DNA from: CALRQJ02 sp943370285
GTDB taxonomy: Bacteria > Bacteroidota > Bacteroidia > Chitinophagales > Chitinophagaceae
DNA length: 64,000 nucleotides
Direction of reading: 5' to 3'
NCBI GenBank assembly: GCA_943370285.1
Contig: CALRQJ020000018.1
Span: 1 to 64,000 of the forward strand
Below are positions 42,880 through 51,803 of the stretch, one piece after another (the first letter of the stretch is position 1; each line of letters opens with the position of its first letter). Under the pieces are notes generated by a model. That model did no database searches and was not told the origin of the DNA. It saw nothing but the letters and a program-made list of their open reading frames with translations. The position numbers and the translations under genes are program-made.

Positions 42880-43545
42880 ATGCGATGGATATTGGTACCG
42901 TTTGTATTTTTTTCTCTTTCTCTGCAAGCACAATGCAAAAGTTATCGGCTCAATGGCCGCGGTGATACCCTTAATTGTATTGATCAAAAAGACAGGAAAC
43001 AAGGTAAATGGTTCATCAGATATGAATCATTGCGTGGAGAGCCTGGCTACGAAGAAGAAGGATTATACAAAGACGATAAAAAAGAAGGTTTATGGCGATT
43101 ATATACTTTGATGGGAGATTTAATTGGCGTTGAAAGTTATAGATGGGGTAATAAAGATGGCATTAGCCAATATTATACCATCAATGGATTGAGTAGAGAA
43201 GAAAGTTGGAAAGCGACCAACCCTTCTAATCCATACGATACCATTGAAGTGCCCGACCCAATCGACCCCTACAAAGTAGAAATGAAAGTGATTAAGTTAG
43301 AAGGCTCATCAACAAAACATGGCATTTGGAAATACTATCAAGGCGGTGCATTGATGAAGACAGAAAATTATTTTCTAGGAAAAATAGTAGAGCCCAATAT
43401 GGCAATAGGTGGCACACAACCTGTTGTTTCAGATACAACAGTAAACAAGAAAAAAGAAACTACTAAACCCAAAGAAGTAGAAGCTTTTGAAAAGAAGAAT
43501 AAAAAGAAGAAAATAGTTGTTAGAGATGGTAGAACCGGTTACTAA
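42880..43545 (+). CDS. Exported MORN-like repeat protein
   Basis: The 221-residue protein has a signal peptide (MRWILVPFVFFSLSLQAQ) followed by YwqK/MORN-like repeats: RKQGKWFIRYESLRG, YKDDKKEGLWRLYTL, WGNKDGISQYYT and TKHGIWKYYQGG. Such repeats form beta meanders that bind lipids or other proteins; YwqK homologues are labelled antitoxin, but there is no toxin partner here. The C-terminal 50 residues are highly charged (EKKNKKKKIVVRDGR). Function unknown. It lies 60 bp before lipB. Confidence 0.65.
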   Translation: MRWILVPFVFFSLSLQAQCKSYRLNGRGDTLNCIDQKDRKQGKWFIRYESLRGEPGYEEEGLYKDDKKEGLWRLYTLMGDLIGVESYRWGNKDGISQYYTINGLSREESWKATNPSNPYDTIEVPDPIDPYKVEMKVIKLEGSSTKHGIWKYYQGGALMKTENYFLGKIVEPNMAIGGTQPVVSDTTVNKKKETTKPKEVEAFEKKNKKKKIVVRDGRTGY

Positions 43546-43605
43546 CTTTTCTTTAAAACGATTCTTTAACAGTAATTACATTATTCATTTAACCTTTACA
43601 TTCCT

Positions 43606-44340
43606 TTGTCACAAATAGTTCAATACAAAGACCTTGGTGTACAATCATACAAAAAAGTGTGGGATTATCAAGAACAGTTGCTCAAACAAAACGTTGATAT
43701 TAAAACTGCATTAAGGGCATTACCCGAAGGCACAGTAGATACTACGCTGCACACAACCCATCATTTATTATTGGTAGAACATACCCCTGTTTACACATTA
43801 GGTAAAAGTGGAGATGTTGCCAATGTATTAATAACTGAAACAGAACGTATAGCTAGAGGTATCGAATACTTTCATATTAATCGTGGCGGCGATATAACTT
43901 TTCATGGTCCACAGCAAATTGTTGGTTATCCCATCTTAGACCTAGACCATTTTAAAACAGACTTAGGCTGGTACTTAAGAAGTCTGGAAGAAGTTATCAT
44001 CCTAACGATGGCTGAATATGGATTAAAAGGTGATCGGAGCAAAGGCGAAACAGGTGTTTGGCTAGATCCGGATATTATAGGTAAGGAAAGGAAAATTTGT
44101 GCGATGGGTATCAAATGTAGCCGATGGATTACCATGCATGGCTTTGCATTTAATGTAAATACAGATTTAGGTTATTTTGATTATATCGTTCCGTGCGGTA
44201 TACAAAACAAACAAGTAACTTCAATGGAAAAAGAATTAGGCTACAAATTAGATTATGAAGAAATCAAAGAAAAAATAAAACGAAACTTTGAACTAATTTT
44301 TGATGCTCAATTAATAGTTGCTACGAGTGCGGATTTTTAA
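43606..44340 (+). CDS. lipB: Octanoyltransferase LipB
   Basis: LipB moves the octanoyl group from acyl carrier protein to lipoyl domains, for example of SucB and PDH E2. The 244-residue protein contains LLVEHTPVYTLGKSGD, the conserved FHINRGGDITFHGPQQIVGYPILDL region near residues 87-108, and the catalytic lysine/cysteine segment KICAMGIKCSRWITMHGFAFNV near 165-186. The start is TTG (SQIVQYKDLG). Its TAA is one base from the stop of the converging ABC gene. Functionally it supports SucA (18161) by lipoylating the E2 partner. Confidence 0.94.
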   Translation: MSQIVQYKDLGVQSYKKVWDYQEQLLKQNVDIKTALRALPEGTVDTTLHTTHHLLLVEHTPVYTLGKSGDVANVLITETERIARGIEYFHINRGGDITFHGPQQIVGYPILDLDHFKTDLGWYLRSLEEVIILTMAEYGLKGDRSKGETGVWLDPDIIGKERKICAMGIKCSRWITMHGFAFNVNTDLGYFDYIVPCGIQNKQVTSMEKELGYKLDYEEIKEKIKRNFELIFDAQLIVATSADF

Positions 44341-44341
44341 A

Positions 44342-45316
44342 TTAGCAAGCCCAATAGGTTTGTTGAGGCAATTGTAAGTAAACAATATCATCCTTTTGAT
44401 AATTACATGCTATAGTAGTTACCAATAAAGGCTGAAAAGCAGTAGCAACAATTAGCTTGCAATAAGCACCACAAAAATCTACTTGTTCTACCGTAGCCTG
44501 TACAGCGTTGTCATTCTTGGACGAAATTAAAATTTGATGCGGACGGATACAGTATTTATTGGCATTGTCCATACTCAAACCAAAAGCAGCAGCGGTCTCA
44601 TTTTCAAGTAAATTATAATCACCAAACAATGCAGCACAATATTCATTGTTGGGTTGATGATACACTTGTTTGGGTGAGCCTTGTTGTATTATTTCACCTT
44701 CCTTCATAATGATGATGGTATCTGCCCAGGCCAGCATATCGGCAGCATCATGCGATACCATGATGCAAGTAATTTGCAATTGATCCCCTATATTTTTAAT
44801 TACCGTTTTAATGGTTTTTTTATGCAGTGCATCTAAATTAGAAAATGGCTCATCGAGCAATAATAGTTGAGGCGATGTGGTTAGTAATCTTGCTAAAGCA
44901 ATGCGTTGCTTTTCACCACCGGAAAGTTGGTCTGTCTTTCGCTGCAGTAAATGATCTATTTCACAAATGCGATAAATAGTAGCAGCATCGCTTACCGATA
45001 GTTGGTTTGCCATCTCCAACCATTCAATTACTTTGTAATTATTCCGCAGTTCAAAATACTGACTCAAATAAGCAATTTGAGGATGTCCGGGCAATAGTTT
45101 TTCATCGGGCCCCAAAACCTTTTGCCCCTGCAATAAAATTTGACCACTTGAAGGTTGCATTAAACCCGCAATCATTTTTAATACACTTGTTTTACCAGAA
45201 CCCGTTTCACCGGCAATCGCAATCTTTTCTTTTACTTGTTGGTGTAAATTAAAATGTTGTACAGTTACAATCCCATTATCTTCTCTATACAAATTAGCAA
45301 TGGAAAGCAAAGCCAT
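44342..45316 (-). CDS. ABC transporter ATP-binding protein (importer type with TOBE-like tail)
   Basis: The 324-residue ATPase has Walker A GETGSGKTS (about residues 37-45), signature LSGGEKQRIALARLL (about 130), Walker B LLLLDEPFSN (about 150) and the H-loop in MVSHDAADM. After residue 235 a TOBE-like domain is present (CIRPHQILIS), as in ModC/FbpC-type anion or iron importers. The start chosen gives MALLSIANLYRED; a longer frame of 62 codons overlaps the upstream DUF6370-like gene and is rejected. No permease or binding protein is adjacent, so the partner is elsewhere. Confidence 0.87.
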   Translation of the reverse strand: MALLSIANLYREDNGIVTVQHFNLHQQVKEKIAIAGETGSGKTSVLKMIAGLMQPSSGQILLQGQKVLGPDEKLLPGHPQIAYLSQYFELRNNYKVIEWLEMANQLSVSDAATIYRICEIDHLLQRKTDQLSGGEKQRIALARLLTTSPQLLLLDEPFSNLDALHKKTIKTVIKNIGDQLQITCIMVSHDAADMLAWADTIIIMKEGEIIQQGSPKQVYHQPNNEYCAALFGDYNLLENETAAAFGLSMDNANKYCIRPHQILISSKNDNAVQATVEQVDFCGAYCKLIVATAFQPLLVTTIACNYQKDDIVYLQLPQQTYWAC

Positions 45317-45347
45317 ACTGTGAAAATAAAAGGTAAGTAACGAGGAA

Positions 45348-45701
45348 TTAATTTTTCTTTTTGGTATCGAGTAGCTTAAAATAAGTGATTTTAAATCGAT
45401 TATCAACGATCGCTCCTTGCACTTTAGCTTGACGAATGGTATTACAGAATCCGTCATCATCATGGGCATCACCATGATCATCAATCTTAGTTCCATCAAC
45501 AAAGTAAGCTTTACCGTTGATGCGTACTGCTAAATTACAACCCTTACCAGCCAAACCTAATTTGCATTGACCACAAGCTGCTTCAACAGTTTGTACAGGT
45601 TTTGAAGCATCAACAACACGAATATTTACCGAATCGCTTTGTTGAGCTTGAACAGTTAATGAAAAAAGTATAAATGCGATAAAAGTGAATAGTGATTTCA
45701 T
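45348..45701 (-). CDS. DUF6370-like exported cysteine-rich small protein
   Basis: The 117-residue protein has a signal peptide (MKSLFTFIAFILFSLTVQAQ) and a compact domain with EAACGQCKLGLAGKGC and, later, DDHGDAHDDDGFC, a pattern I associate with the DUF6370 family. The conserved cysteines and acidic/His cluster suggest metal or haem contact, but no activity is known. An exact consensus promoter lies upstream (45718-45748). The ABC gene starts 31 bp after its stop. Confidence 0.65.
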   Translation of the reverse strand: MKSLFTFIAFILFSLTVQAQQSDSVNIRVVDASKPVQTVEAACGQCKLGLAGKGCNLAVRINGKAYFVDGTKIDDHGDAHDDDGFCNTIRQAKVQGAIVDNRFKITYFKLLDTKKKN

Positions 45702-45717
45702 GTGTAATAATTGAAGC

Positions 45718-45748
45718 CAAAAATAACCAAATAAAAAAGCCCGCCAAA
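45718..45748 (-). promoter_or_regulatory. Exact consensus promoter overlapping a terminator
   Basis: On the minus strand TTTG (45745-45748), 19-bp spacer and TATTTTTG (45718-45725) precede the DUF6370-like ATG by about 17 bp. The -33 element lies inside the 3' arm of the upstream helicase terminator. Confidence 0.7.
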
Positions 45749-45768
45749 CTTTCGTTTAGACGGACTTT
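45732..45768 (-). terminator. Terminator of the DEAD-box gene
   Basis: On the minus strand AAAGTCCGTCTAAAC and GTTTGGCGGGCTTT pair (with two G-U and one bulge) around a GAAA tetraloop, followed by TTTTTAT. Confidence 0.8.
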
Positions 45769-45783
45769 CAAAGCGAATTGTAT

Positions 45784-47037
45784 TTACTTACCTCTGTTAG
45801 AAGTTGGATGATTAAATCTTCTAGGTCGGTTATTATCATTTCTGAAATAACCTCTCTGTTGTGGCTTTGCCTGAACAGGTGGTAAACTAATTAAAGAATG
45901 GTCTTCAAAAGCATGGCCTTTAGCAACAGGAATTGTTTTCTTGATTAATTTTTGAATATCAGTCAATAAACTTTTTTCTGTTCTATCGCAAAAGGAGATA
46001 GCAATACCACTTGCTCCTGCCCTACCTGTTCTGCCAATACGGTGAACATAAGTTTCAGGCACATTGGGCAATTCATAATTTAATACATGGGTTAATTCAT
46101 CAATATCAATACCACGAGCCGCAATATCCGTAGCTACCAATACTCTAGTTTTTCTACTCTTAAAATTAGCTAATGCATTTTGACGAGCATTTTGCGATTT
46201 ATTACCGTGAATCGCTTCAGCTGTAATACCTGCCTGTAACAAACTGCGAGATAATTTATCTGCCGCATGTTTCATTTGGGTAAACACTAACAATGTTTCA
46301 ATTTGTCGATCTTTCAATAACTCAATCAATAAAGATTGCTTATTGTGCTTCTCCACAAAATATACTGCTTGTTGAATAATTTCGACAGTAGATGATACAG
46401 GTGTAACTTCTACTTTAACAGGATTCGTTAGTAAAACATCTGCTAGTGCTTTAATTTCGTTAGGCATTGTAGCAGAGAAAAACAATGTTTGTCGCTTTGT
46501 CGGAAGTTTAGCTATGATGCGTTTAACATCATGCACAAAACCCATATCTAACATACGATCGGCTTCATCTAAAACAAAAAATTGAATATCGTTTAATGAG
46601 ATAATTTTTTGTTGCATTAAGTCCATTAATCTACCCGGGGTAGCAACAATTATATCAACACCATTTTGAATGGCTTGCACTTGTGCATGTTGAGATACGC
46701 CACCAAAAATCACTCTGTGTTTAAGGTTTAAGAACTTGCCGTAGGCTTCTATACTTTCACCAATCTGAATGGCTAATTCTCTGGTTGGCGTAAGAATTAA
46801 AGTTTGAATACGACGGTATTTTTTGGGAGATTGTTGTTGTTGCTCATGCATCAACTGTAAAATAGGAATGGTAAATGCTGCTGTTTTTCCTGTACCTGTT
46901 TGGGCACAACCCAATACATCTCTTTTTTGCAAAACAGCCGGAATAGCTTGTTGCTGAATAGGTGTTGGGTTAGTATAACCCTCTTTGCTCAAGGCCTGTA
47001 GTACAGGCTCAATAAGCTGTAAATCGTTAAATGACAC
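45784..47037 (-). CDS. DEAD-box RNA helicase (RhlE-like)
   Basis: The 417-residue helicase has the Q motif (PTPIQQQAIP), motif I AQTGTGKTAA (about residues 40-49), PTRELA, motif II DEAD in FVLDEADRMLDMGF (about 150), SATMPNEI and motif VI HRIGRTGRAG (about 330). The tail RGYFRNDNNRPRRFNHP is RG-rich and basic, suited to RNA binding. The start is GTG. RhlE-like helicases act in cold adaptation and ribosome or mRNA turnover; the neighbouring desaturase and RNA-binding genes suit that. A terminator follows. Confidence 0.93.
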   Translation of the reverse strand: MSFNDLQLIEPVLQALSKEGYTNPTPIQQQAIPAVLQKRDVLGCAQTGTGKTAAFTIPILQLMHEQQQQSPKKYRRIQTLILTPTRELAIQIGESIEAYGKFLNLKHRVIFGGVSQHAQVQAIQNGVDIIVATPGRLMDLMQQKIISLNDIQFFVLDEADRMLDMGFVHDVKRIIAKLPTKRQTLFFSATMPNEIKALADVLLTNPVKVEVTPVSSTVEIIQQAVYFVEKHNKQSLLIELLKDRQIETLLVFTQMKHAADKLSRSLLQAGITAEAIHGNKSQNARQNALANFKSRKTRVLVATDIAARGIDIDELTHVLNYELPNVPETYVHRIGRTGRAGASGIAISFCDRTEKSLLTDIQKLIKKTIPVAKGHAFEDHSLISLPPVQAKPQQRGYFRNDNNRPRRFNHPTSNRGK

Positions 47038-47239
47038 TAATAAAATTTTTAATGATAAAATGTGACAAGGCTATCTGATTAAGTTCAGATACATCATCTG
47101 CCTTAGGTTAAAACTTCACACTGTTTGGGGAGAAATAGAACTACACAAAAAGAGAATGCTATAACATTAAGAATGGCAAATATAGCTGAAAGCATTGGTA
47201 ACAGCTAATTTATTATTACATACAGGTATAATATCAAGA

Positions 47240-48346
47240 TTATGATGCCATTGCAACGGCTTCATTTGCAGGCCTACCCATCTTTTTAAGTAGCTGATAG
47301 TGCGATTGCAAAGCCGAAAAGAAAGTACTGTTATTATGATACGGCAAATCAAAATCTTTTGCTGTTGCTTCAACAATTTTTGAAACTTCACCATAATGAA
47401 TATGACAAATTTTAGGAAACAAATGATGCTCTACTTGAAAATTTAACCCGCCACATAAAAAGAAAGCCAACTTGCTTTTTGTAGCAAAGTTAGCCGTGGT
47501 TCTAATTTGATGTACTGCCCAAGCTTCTTCAATATTGTTGGCTTCGTTTGGTAAAGTAATAATTGTATCCTCAACTACATGTGCTAATTGAAATACCAAT
47601 CCTAACACAACGCCTTCGGCAAAATTCATAACTAAAAAGCCAATCAAGAATTGCTGCCAAGTAGCTTGCATAACCATTAATGGAACAATGATAAATAAAC
47701 CATAATAAATAAACTTGTAAAAAAACAAATTGAAGTATTCAATTTTTGGATGCTTGTTTACATGGCTTTCCCCAATATTTTTTTGAAAAAATTTTTTATA
47801 ATCTTTTTTAAAAAACCAAGCTAAGGTTGTTAGGGTGTATAAGAAAAAAGCATAAATGTGTTGATAACGATGAATGTAATTCAACTTGTCTGTTTCTGAA
47901 ACCCTAACCAAACCCGGAGCAATCTCAATATCTTCATCGTGATGAACAACATTGGTATAACTATGATGAACAATATTGTGTGTTATATTCCACATATAAG
48001 CATTTGCTCCAATAACGTTGAATAAAAAGCCTAATGACTTGTTTACTTTTTTATTAGCAGAATAAGCGCCATGCAAAGCATCATGACAAATATTAAAACC
48101 AATAAAAGCCATTGTCATCCCCAGTAACATAGCTAAGGGAATTTGATAAACTGTAGGAAAGGCTTCGAATAAAATTGTAAAATAAAGTGTAACAAATAAT
48201 ACGAGAAAGAAAACTGTTTTGAAAATCATCGCACCATTCGCATGTTTAGAGATATTGTTCTCTTTAAAATATGCATCAACTCTTTGTTTAAGTACTACCG
48301 AAAATAAAGACTTATTCTTGTTCACAAACTTCAATGAATGTTGCAT
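47240..48346 (-). CDS. Fatty-acid desaturase (membrane acyl-lipid/acyl-CoA type)
   Basis: The 368-residue membrane protein has four main hydrophobic helices and the three His boxes of the family: HDALHG (about residues 88-93), HNIVHH (about 123-128) and QVEHHLFP near 312-319. It introduces double bonds into acyl chains using a di-iron centre and is similar in layout to linoleoyl-CoA (front-end) desaturases. It would raise membrane fluidity, for example in the cold. It has its own 440-bp upstream region and is not in an operon with the DEAD gene (about 200 bp between them). Confidence 0.92.
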   Translation of the reverse strand: MQHSLKFVNKNKSLFSVVLKQRVDAYFKENNISKHANGAMIFKTVFFLVLFVTLYFTILFEAFPTVYQIPLAMLLGMTMAFIGFNICHDALHGAYSANKKVNKSLGFLFNVIGANAYMWNITHNIVHHSYTNVVHHDEDIEIAPGLVRVSETDKLNYIHRYQHIYAFFLYTLTTLAWFFKKDYKKFFQKNIGESHVNKHPKIEYFNLFFYKFIYYGLFIIVPLMVMQATWQQFLIGFLVMNFAEGVVLGLVFQLAHVVEDTIITLPNEANNIEEAWAVHQIRTTANFATKSKLAFFLCGGLNFQVEHHLFPKICHIHYGEVSKIVEATAKDFDLPYHNNSTFFSALQSHYQLLKKMGRPANEAVAMAS

Positions 48347-48786
48347 ATGCTCACCTGTTAAATGCTGAAACGTTAGTTCGGTTATTTGGTATTTATAGAC
48401 ACTCTTAAGGTTTAAAACAAAGAAGCATCAATTTTTAAAAGATTAAACTATTAAATGACAATGAAATTATTACACCTTGTTGAACAGAATAGTAACTTTT
48501 AAGTACTTGATGTTCAATACTTTTTATGCATTAATTTATAAAGCCTAAGATAGGTTGATTCAAATTACAAAACATGATTTTTGGCAGGAATCATTTTTTT
48601 ATCGGCATTTCACTAAAGAAAGTCGGTGGAATACAACTATTTGATGTTGAAGTATTGAGCATTCATGGCTTCTTAAGGCCAATAATTGGAATTTTATAAA
48701 TCATTCTTATAATTCTGTAATAGGTACATTCTACCATACACTGAACTTTAACCTATTAAACATCACACCAAAAAAATAGAAACACT
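48347..48786. other. Divergent intergenic region, desaturase / small membrane protein
   Basis: 440 bp, AT-rich. I see no tRNA, no convincing small coding frame and no exact TTTG-N19-TANNTTTG promoter. The length is unusual for this dense window and could hold a long leader or regulatory sites for the desaturase. Confidence 0.35.
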
Positions 48787-49095
48787 ATGAGAAGAATGCT
48801 AACATTTTGTATGCTGGTATTAATATTATCAGGTACAGTAACAGCCAATGCCAGTTATTCCAATGCAGTGATTGCTAACGAGCCCACCACAGAGAACAAC
48901 AAAGGTGGTCAGATGATGCAAAGGCTACAAGAAATCTACAAGATGGATAGATCATCTTTATCTAAACAAGAAAAGAATAACCTGAGAAAAGAAGTTAAGC
49001 AAATTAGAAAAGACATGAAAGCGGAAAACGGTGGCATTTATTTGTCAGTGGCAGCCATCGTAATCATCATTTTATTACTTATTCTTTTGTTGTAA
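48787..49095 (+). CDS. Small exported protein with C-terminal membrane helix
   Basis: The 102-residue protein has a signal-like N-terminal helix (MLTFCMLVLILSGTVTANA), a central charged coiled helix (MQRLQEIYKMDRSSLSKQEK, then RKEVKQIRKDMKAENG) and a C-terminal helix of aliphatic residues (IYLSVAAIVIIILLLILLL) with no tail after it. The topology would leave the middle part on the outer side of the inner membrane. Unknown family. A terminator follows at 49127. Confidence 0.6.
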   Translation: MRRMLTFCMLVLILSGTVTANASYSNAVIANEPTTENNKGGQMMQRLQEIYKMDRSSLSKQEKNNLRKEVKQIRKDMKAENGGIYLSVAAIVIIILLLILLL

Positions 49096-49126
49096 TCGTT
49101 CATGTAAGTTGAGTCTTATTGTGAGT

Positions 49127-49187
49127 AAGTCGGTATGTTGAATGACTATATTATAGTAGTCAAATCAACGTATCGGCTTTTTTTATT
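49127..49187 (+). terminator. Long imperfect terminator hairpin
   Basis: Outer arms AAGTCGGTATGTTGA and TCAACGTATCGGCTT pair with G-U wobbles; an inner stem TGACTA/TAGTCA lies within, then seven T. It ends the preceding small gene. Confidence 0.75.
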
Positions 49188-49371
49188 AAAAGAAAAATCG
49201 TTGCCTACCTAAAAATGAAGTACTTTTACGCTGTGAATTTAAGTTCTTCCATCATTTAGTGCTGATCAGTATCAATTCTTACACTTTTTTAGGTAATAGT
49301 TAATCTTCTCTTTACTCATTGCTGCCGTCCTTTTTCACAGATTTATTTATTTACTTAAAAATTATTGTGTT

Positions 49372-49641
49372 ATGAACATGTATGTTTCCAATCTCAGTTT
49401 TCACACTGCAGAAAGCGATTTAAAGAAATTATTTGAAGCATTTGGTGCTGTTTCTTCGGCTAAGATCATCTCTGACAGAGAATCTGGAAGAAGCCGTGGT
49501 TTTGGATTTGTTGAAATGGGTTCTGACGATGAAGCCAATGCTGCAATGAAAGGATTAAACAACAAAGAAATAGAAGGCAGAGCTATGTCTGTTTCAGTTG
49601 CAAAAGAAAGAACAGAAAAGTCTGATAATAGAAGATGGTAA
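49372..49641 (+). CDS. RRM-type RNA-binding protein
   Basis: The 89-residue protein is a single RRM domain: RNP2 is MYVSNL at residues 3-8 and RNP1 is RGFGFVEM at about 43-50, with the usual strand and helix order (DLKKLFEAFGAVSSAKII...). A short basic tail follows. It binds single-stranded RNA and is typically induced in the cold in bacteria with such genes. A 16-nt loop hairpin terminator follows. An untranslated leader of up to about 180 nt precedes it after the upstream terminator; no structure in it is clear to me. Confidence 0.93.
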   Translation: MNMYVSNLSFHTAESDLKKLFEAFGAVSSAKIISDRESGRSRGFGFVEMGSDDEANAAMKGLNNKEIEGRAMSVSVAKERTEKSDNRRW

Positions 49642-49646
49642 TATTT

Positions 49647-49683
49647 AATCAGCAGCAATCGGTTTTTACCATTGCTGCTGATT
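49647..49683 (+). terminator. Terminator between RRM and cold-shock genes
   Basis: Perfect 13-bp arms AATCAGCAGCAAT and ATTGCTGCTGATT around an 11-base loop; the T-rich tail (TATTATC) is short, so termination may be partial. Confidence 0.65.
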
Positions 49684-49714
49684 TATTATCGCTTTCATTA
49701 CATCACCAAACCGA

Positions 49715-50170
49715 ATGAGTACTATGGCCGAAACATGGAATAAAAAAGAAAGAGAAAAGAAAAAACAACAAAGCAAAAAAGAAAAAGCCGAACGCAAACA
49801 AGAACGCAAAGACAATGCTAAAGATGGTAGTCTTGACAGCATGATTGCTTACCTTGATGAAAACGGCAATTTATCTTCCGTTCCACCAGATCCCCGAAAA
49901 AAGATAGATATCAAGTTAGAAGATATTGAAATTGGTGTACCCAAGTATGTAGAAGCAAACCCAGAAGATTTAATTAGAAAAGGGGTTGTAACCCATTTTA
50001 ATGACTCTAAAGGTTATGGTTTTATTAAAGACTTAGAAACACAAGAAAGTGTGTTTGTACACATCAATGCCCTTAGCGAAAATATTAAGGAGCATGACAA
50101 AGTAACATTTGAAATTCAAATGGGGCCTAAAGGTGCAAATGCTGCTAATGTAAATCTGATTAAGAACTAA
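49715..50170 (+). CDS. Cold-shock-domain protein with basic N-terminal extension
   Basis: The 151-residue protein has a lysine/glutamate-rich, probably helical and disordered first 50 residues, a linker, and a cold-shock domain from about residue 87: IRKGVVTHFNDSKGYGFIKD holds RNP1 (KGYGFI) and VFVHIN holds RNP2. It should act as an RNA chaperone that also has a charged tail for protein or RNA contact. The start is MSTMAET or MAET (both ATG). It follows the RRM gene by 73 bp in the same direction. Confidence 0.92.
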   Translation: MSTMAETWNKKEREKKKQQSKKEKAERKQERKDNAKDGSLDSMIAYLDENGNLSSVPPDPRKKIDIKLEDIEIGVPKYVEANPEDLIRKGVVTHFNDSKGYGFIKDLETQESVFVHINALSENIKEHDKVTFEIQMGPKGANAANVNLIKN

Positions 50171-50197
50171 TCATTACCACAACTTTCAGCTACCGTT

Positions 50198-51049
50198 TTA
50201 TACGATATACTTTTTAAAGAAAGTAATAGTGCGTTGCCATGCTAATTTTGCAGCAGCTTCATTGTACCTAGTTGGTGCTGTATCGTTGTGAAACGCATGG
50301 TTAACTCCTTCGTATAAATAGAGCTCATACGAAATATTATTTTTCTTAAGTGCTTCTTCATAAGCTGCCATACCTGCATTTACCCTTTCATCTAATCCGG
50401 CATAATGCAGTTGAACAGCTGCTTTAATAGCACTAACATCATCAGCCGCAGGCTGACGACCGTAAAAAGCAACGGCTGCTTTCAATCCGGCTAATTTTAC
50501 TGCTAATGTATTTGACATAGCACCACCCCAACAAAAACCTACACAACCTGCTTTGCCGTTACAATCAGGCCGAGCAATTACATATTGATATGCATTAATG
50601 AAATTCTGCTGGTTATCATCAGCTTTTAATTCTTGAAATTTTTTCCTCGCATCATCTTCTACTTCAGTAGAAGCACCTATGGCTGATAAAGCATCCGGAG
50701 CAATAGCTAAAAACCCTTCTTTTGCTGCCCTTCTCGCCACATCTTTAATATGTGCATTTAAACCTCTATTTTCATGAATGATGATAATAGCAGGATATTT
50801 CTTGTCTTCTTTTGGTCGTGCAATATAGGCACTCATTTTACCGGGCAACCCATCAAAGCTTATCATCTCCGTAAATAAATCACTATCATCTGTAATAGCA
50901 GCGGCGGCTCCGTTCACCTCTATTAATGGTAAAACAGTTAAAGCAGCAGTTACACCGCCTGTTAATATGATAAGCCTTTTCATAAACTCACCACGGCTTA
51001 GTGGCAGATGTGTATAATCGTCGTAGAGATCTATAATTTCTTGATTCAT
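50198..51049 (-). CDS. Dienelactone hydrolase-family protein, exported or membrane-tethered
   Basis: The 283-residue alpha/beta hydrolase has the family nucleophile in GFCWGGAMSNTL (Cys, about residues 170-181), an Asp in HYAGLDERVN near 220 and a His in YEGVNHAFHND near 255. Its N-terminus (LSRGEFMKRLIILTGGVTAALTVLPLIEVNGA) looks like a Tat-type signal in which one of the two arginines is replaced by Gly, so the export route is unclear. It may hydrolyse lactones or esters; substrate unknown. The DinB gene starts upstream on the same strand, 24 bp before. Confidence 0.85.
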   Translation of the reverse strand: MNQEIIDLYDDYTHLPLSRGEFMKRLIILTGGVTAALTVLPLIEVNGAAAAITDDSDLFTEMISFDGLPGKMSAYIARPKEDKKYPAIIIIHENRGLNAHIKDVARRAAKEGFLAIAPDALSAIGASTEVEDDARKKFQELKADDNQQNFINAYQYVIARPDCNGKAGCVGFCWGGAMSNTLAVKLAGLKAAVAFYGRQPAADDVSAIKAAVQLHYAGLDERVNAGMAAYEEALKKNNISYELYLYEGVNHAFHNDTAPTRYNEAAAKLAWQRTITFFKKYIV

Positions 51050-51073
51050 AATAGTTGATTTAAAACATAAAGA

Positions 51074-51574
51074 TTACATGCCCGGATTATCGGCAGTTGG
51101 ACCATACATTCCCGGAACGGGTACATCTAATAATCTTAAGTAAACGGTGAGTTGACCTCTATGATGATACAAATGATTTAAACACCAAGTACGAACTATA
51201 GCAGCTTTGGGCATAGTAAAGAAAATTTGATCGCCGTGCCGCATGGTCCAAGGTTTAGCAAAATCTTCATCAGTAGCATTTTCAATAATGGTTTTAGCAT
51301 TTGCCACCAATACATCATACCAATCTAATATATCTTGAGTAGATTGATATTGCTTTCTTTCTCCACTATCTTTAGCAAAATCAAGTTCATCCTGTACTAA
51401 ACATTCTTTCCACCAACCGGTTATTTCGGCAACATGAGCTGCCAATTGTTTAAGGCTCATCGATTTTTCATGCGGTTTAAAATCAGCTTTATCAAACGGA
51501 ACAGCAGCTAATAACTTTCTGGTATTGGCAGCTTCGTGTTGCAACTCGGACCATAATTGTTGACCTAAACTCAT
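51074..51574 (-). CDS. DinB-family protein
   Basis: The 166-residue protein has the four-helix DinB/DUF664 layout with three metal-binding histidines expected: MSLKQLAAHVAEITGWW (about 38-54) and WCLNHLYHHRGQLTVYLRLL (about 130-149). The family contains thiol transferases, but the exact reaction here is unknown. It is upstream of the dienelactone hydrolase gene on the same strand. The start gives MSLGQQLWSELQHE. Confidence 0.86.
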   Translation of the reverse strand: MSLGQQLWSELQHEAANTRKLLAAVPFDKADFKPHEKSMSLKQLAAHVAEITGWWKECLVQDELDFAKDSGERKQYQSTQDILDWYDVLVANAKTIIENATDEDFAKPWTMRHGDQIFFTMPKAAIVRTWCLNHLYHHRGQLTVYLRLLDVPVPGMYGPTADNPGM

Positions 51575-51803
51575 GGCAGTATAATTTATAGTTTAAAGTA
51601 AGGCGTAAAAATTGAAACAAACAAATGATATCAGCAATTAAGCCTTGTACAAATTCAACGTAATCTTTAAAGTATTACTATTTCTGGCAATACATCGATT
51701 AATTCAATTATAAATTGACTTAGTATGGAAAGTAAATCATAGAACTAAAACAACTTGCAGAATTCAAAATGAATTTGTAATATTACGACTCAAACCAAAA
51801 CAC

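Noticed and set aside
45317..45502. N-terminal extension of the ABC ATPase
   Set aside because: Overlaps the DUF6370-like gene; repeats of Met and no domain content. The ATPase starts at MALLSIANL.
47167..47394. Minus-strand 75-codon frame near the desaturase end
   Set aside because: Alternate frame of the desaturase gene; no independent support.
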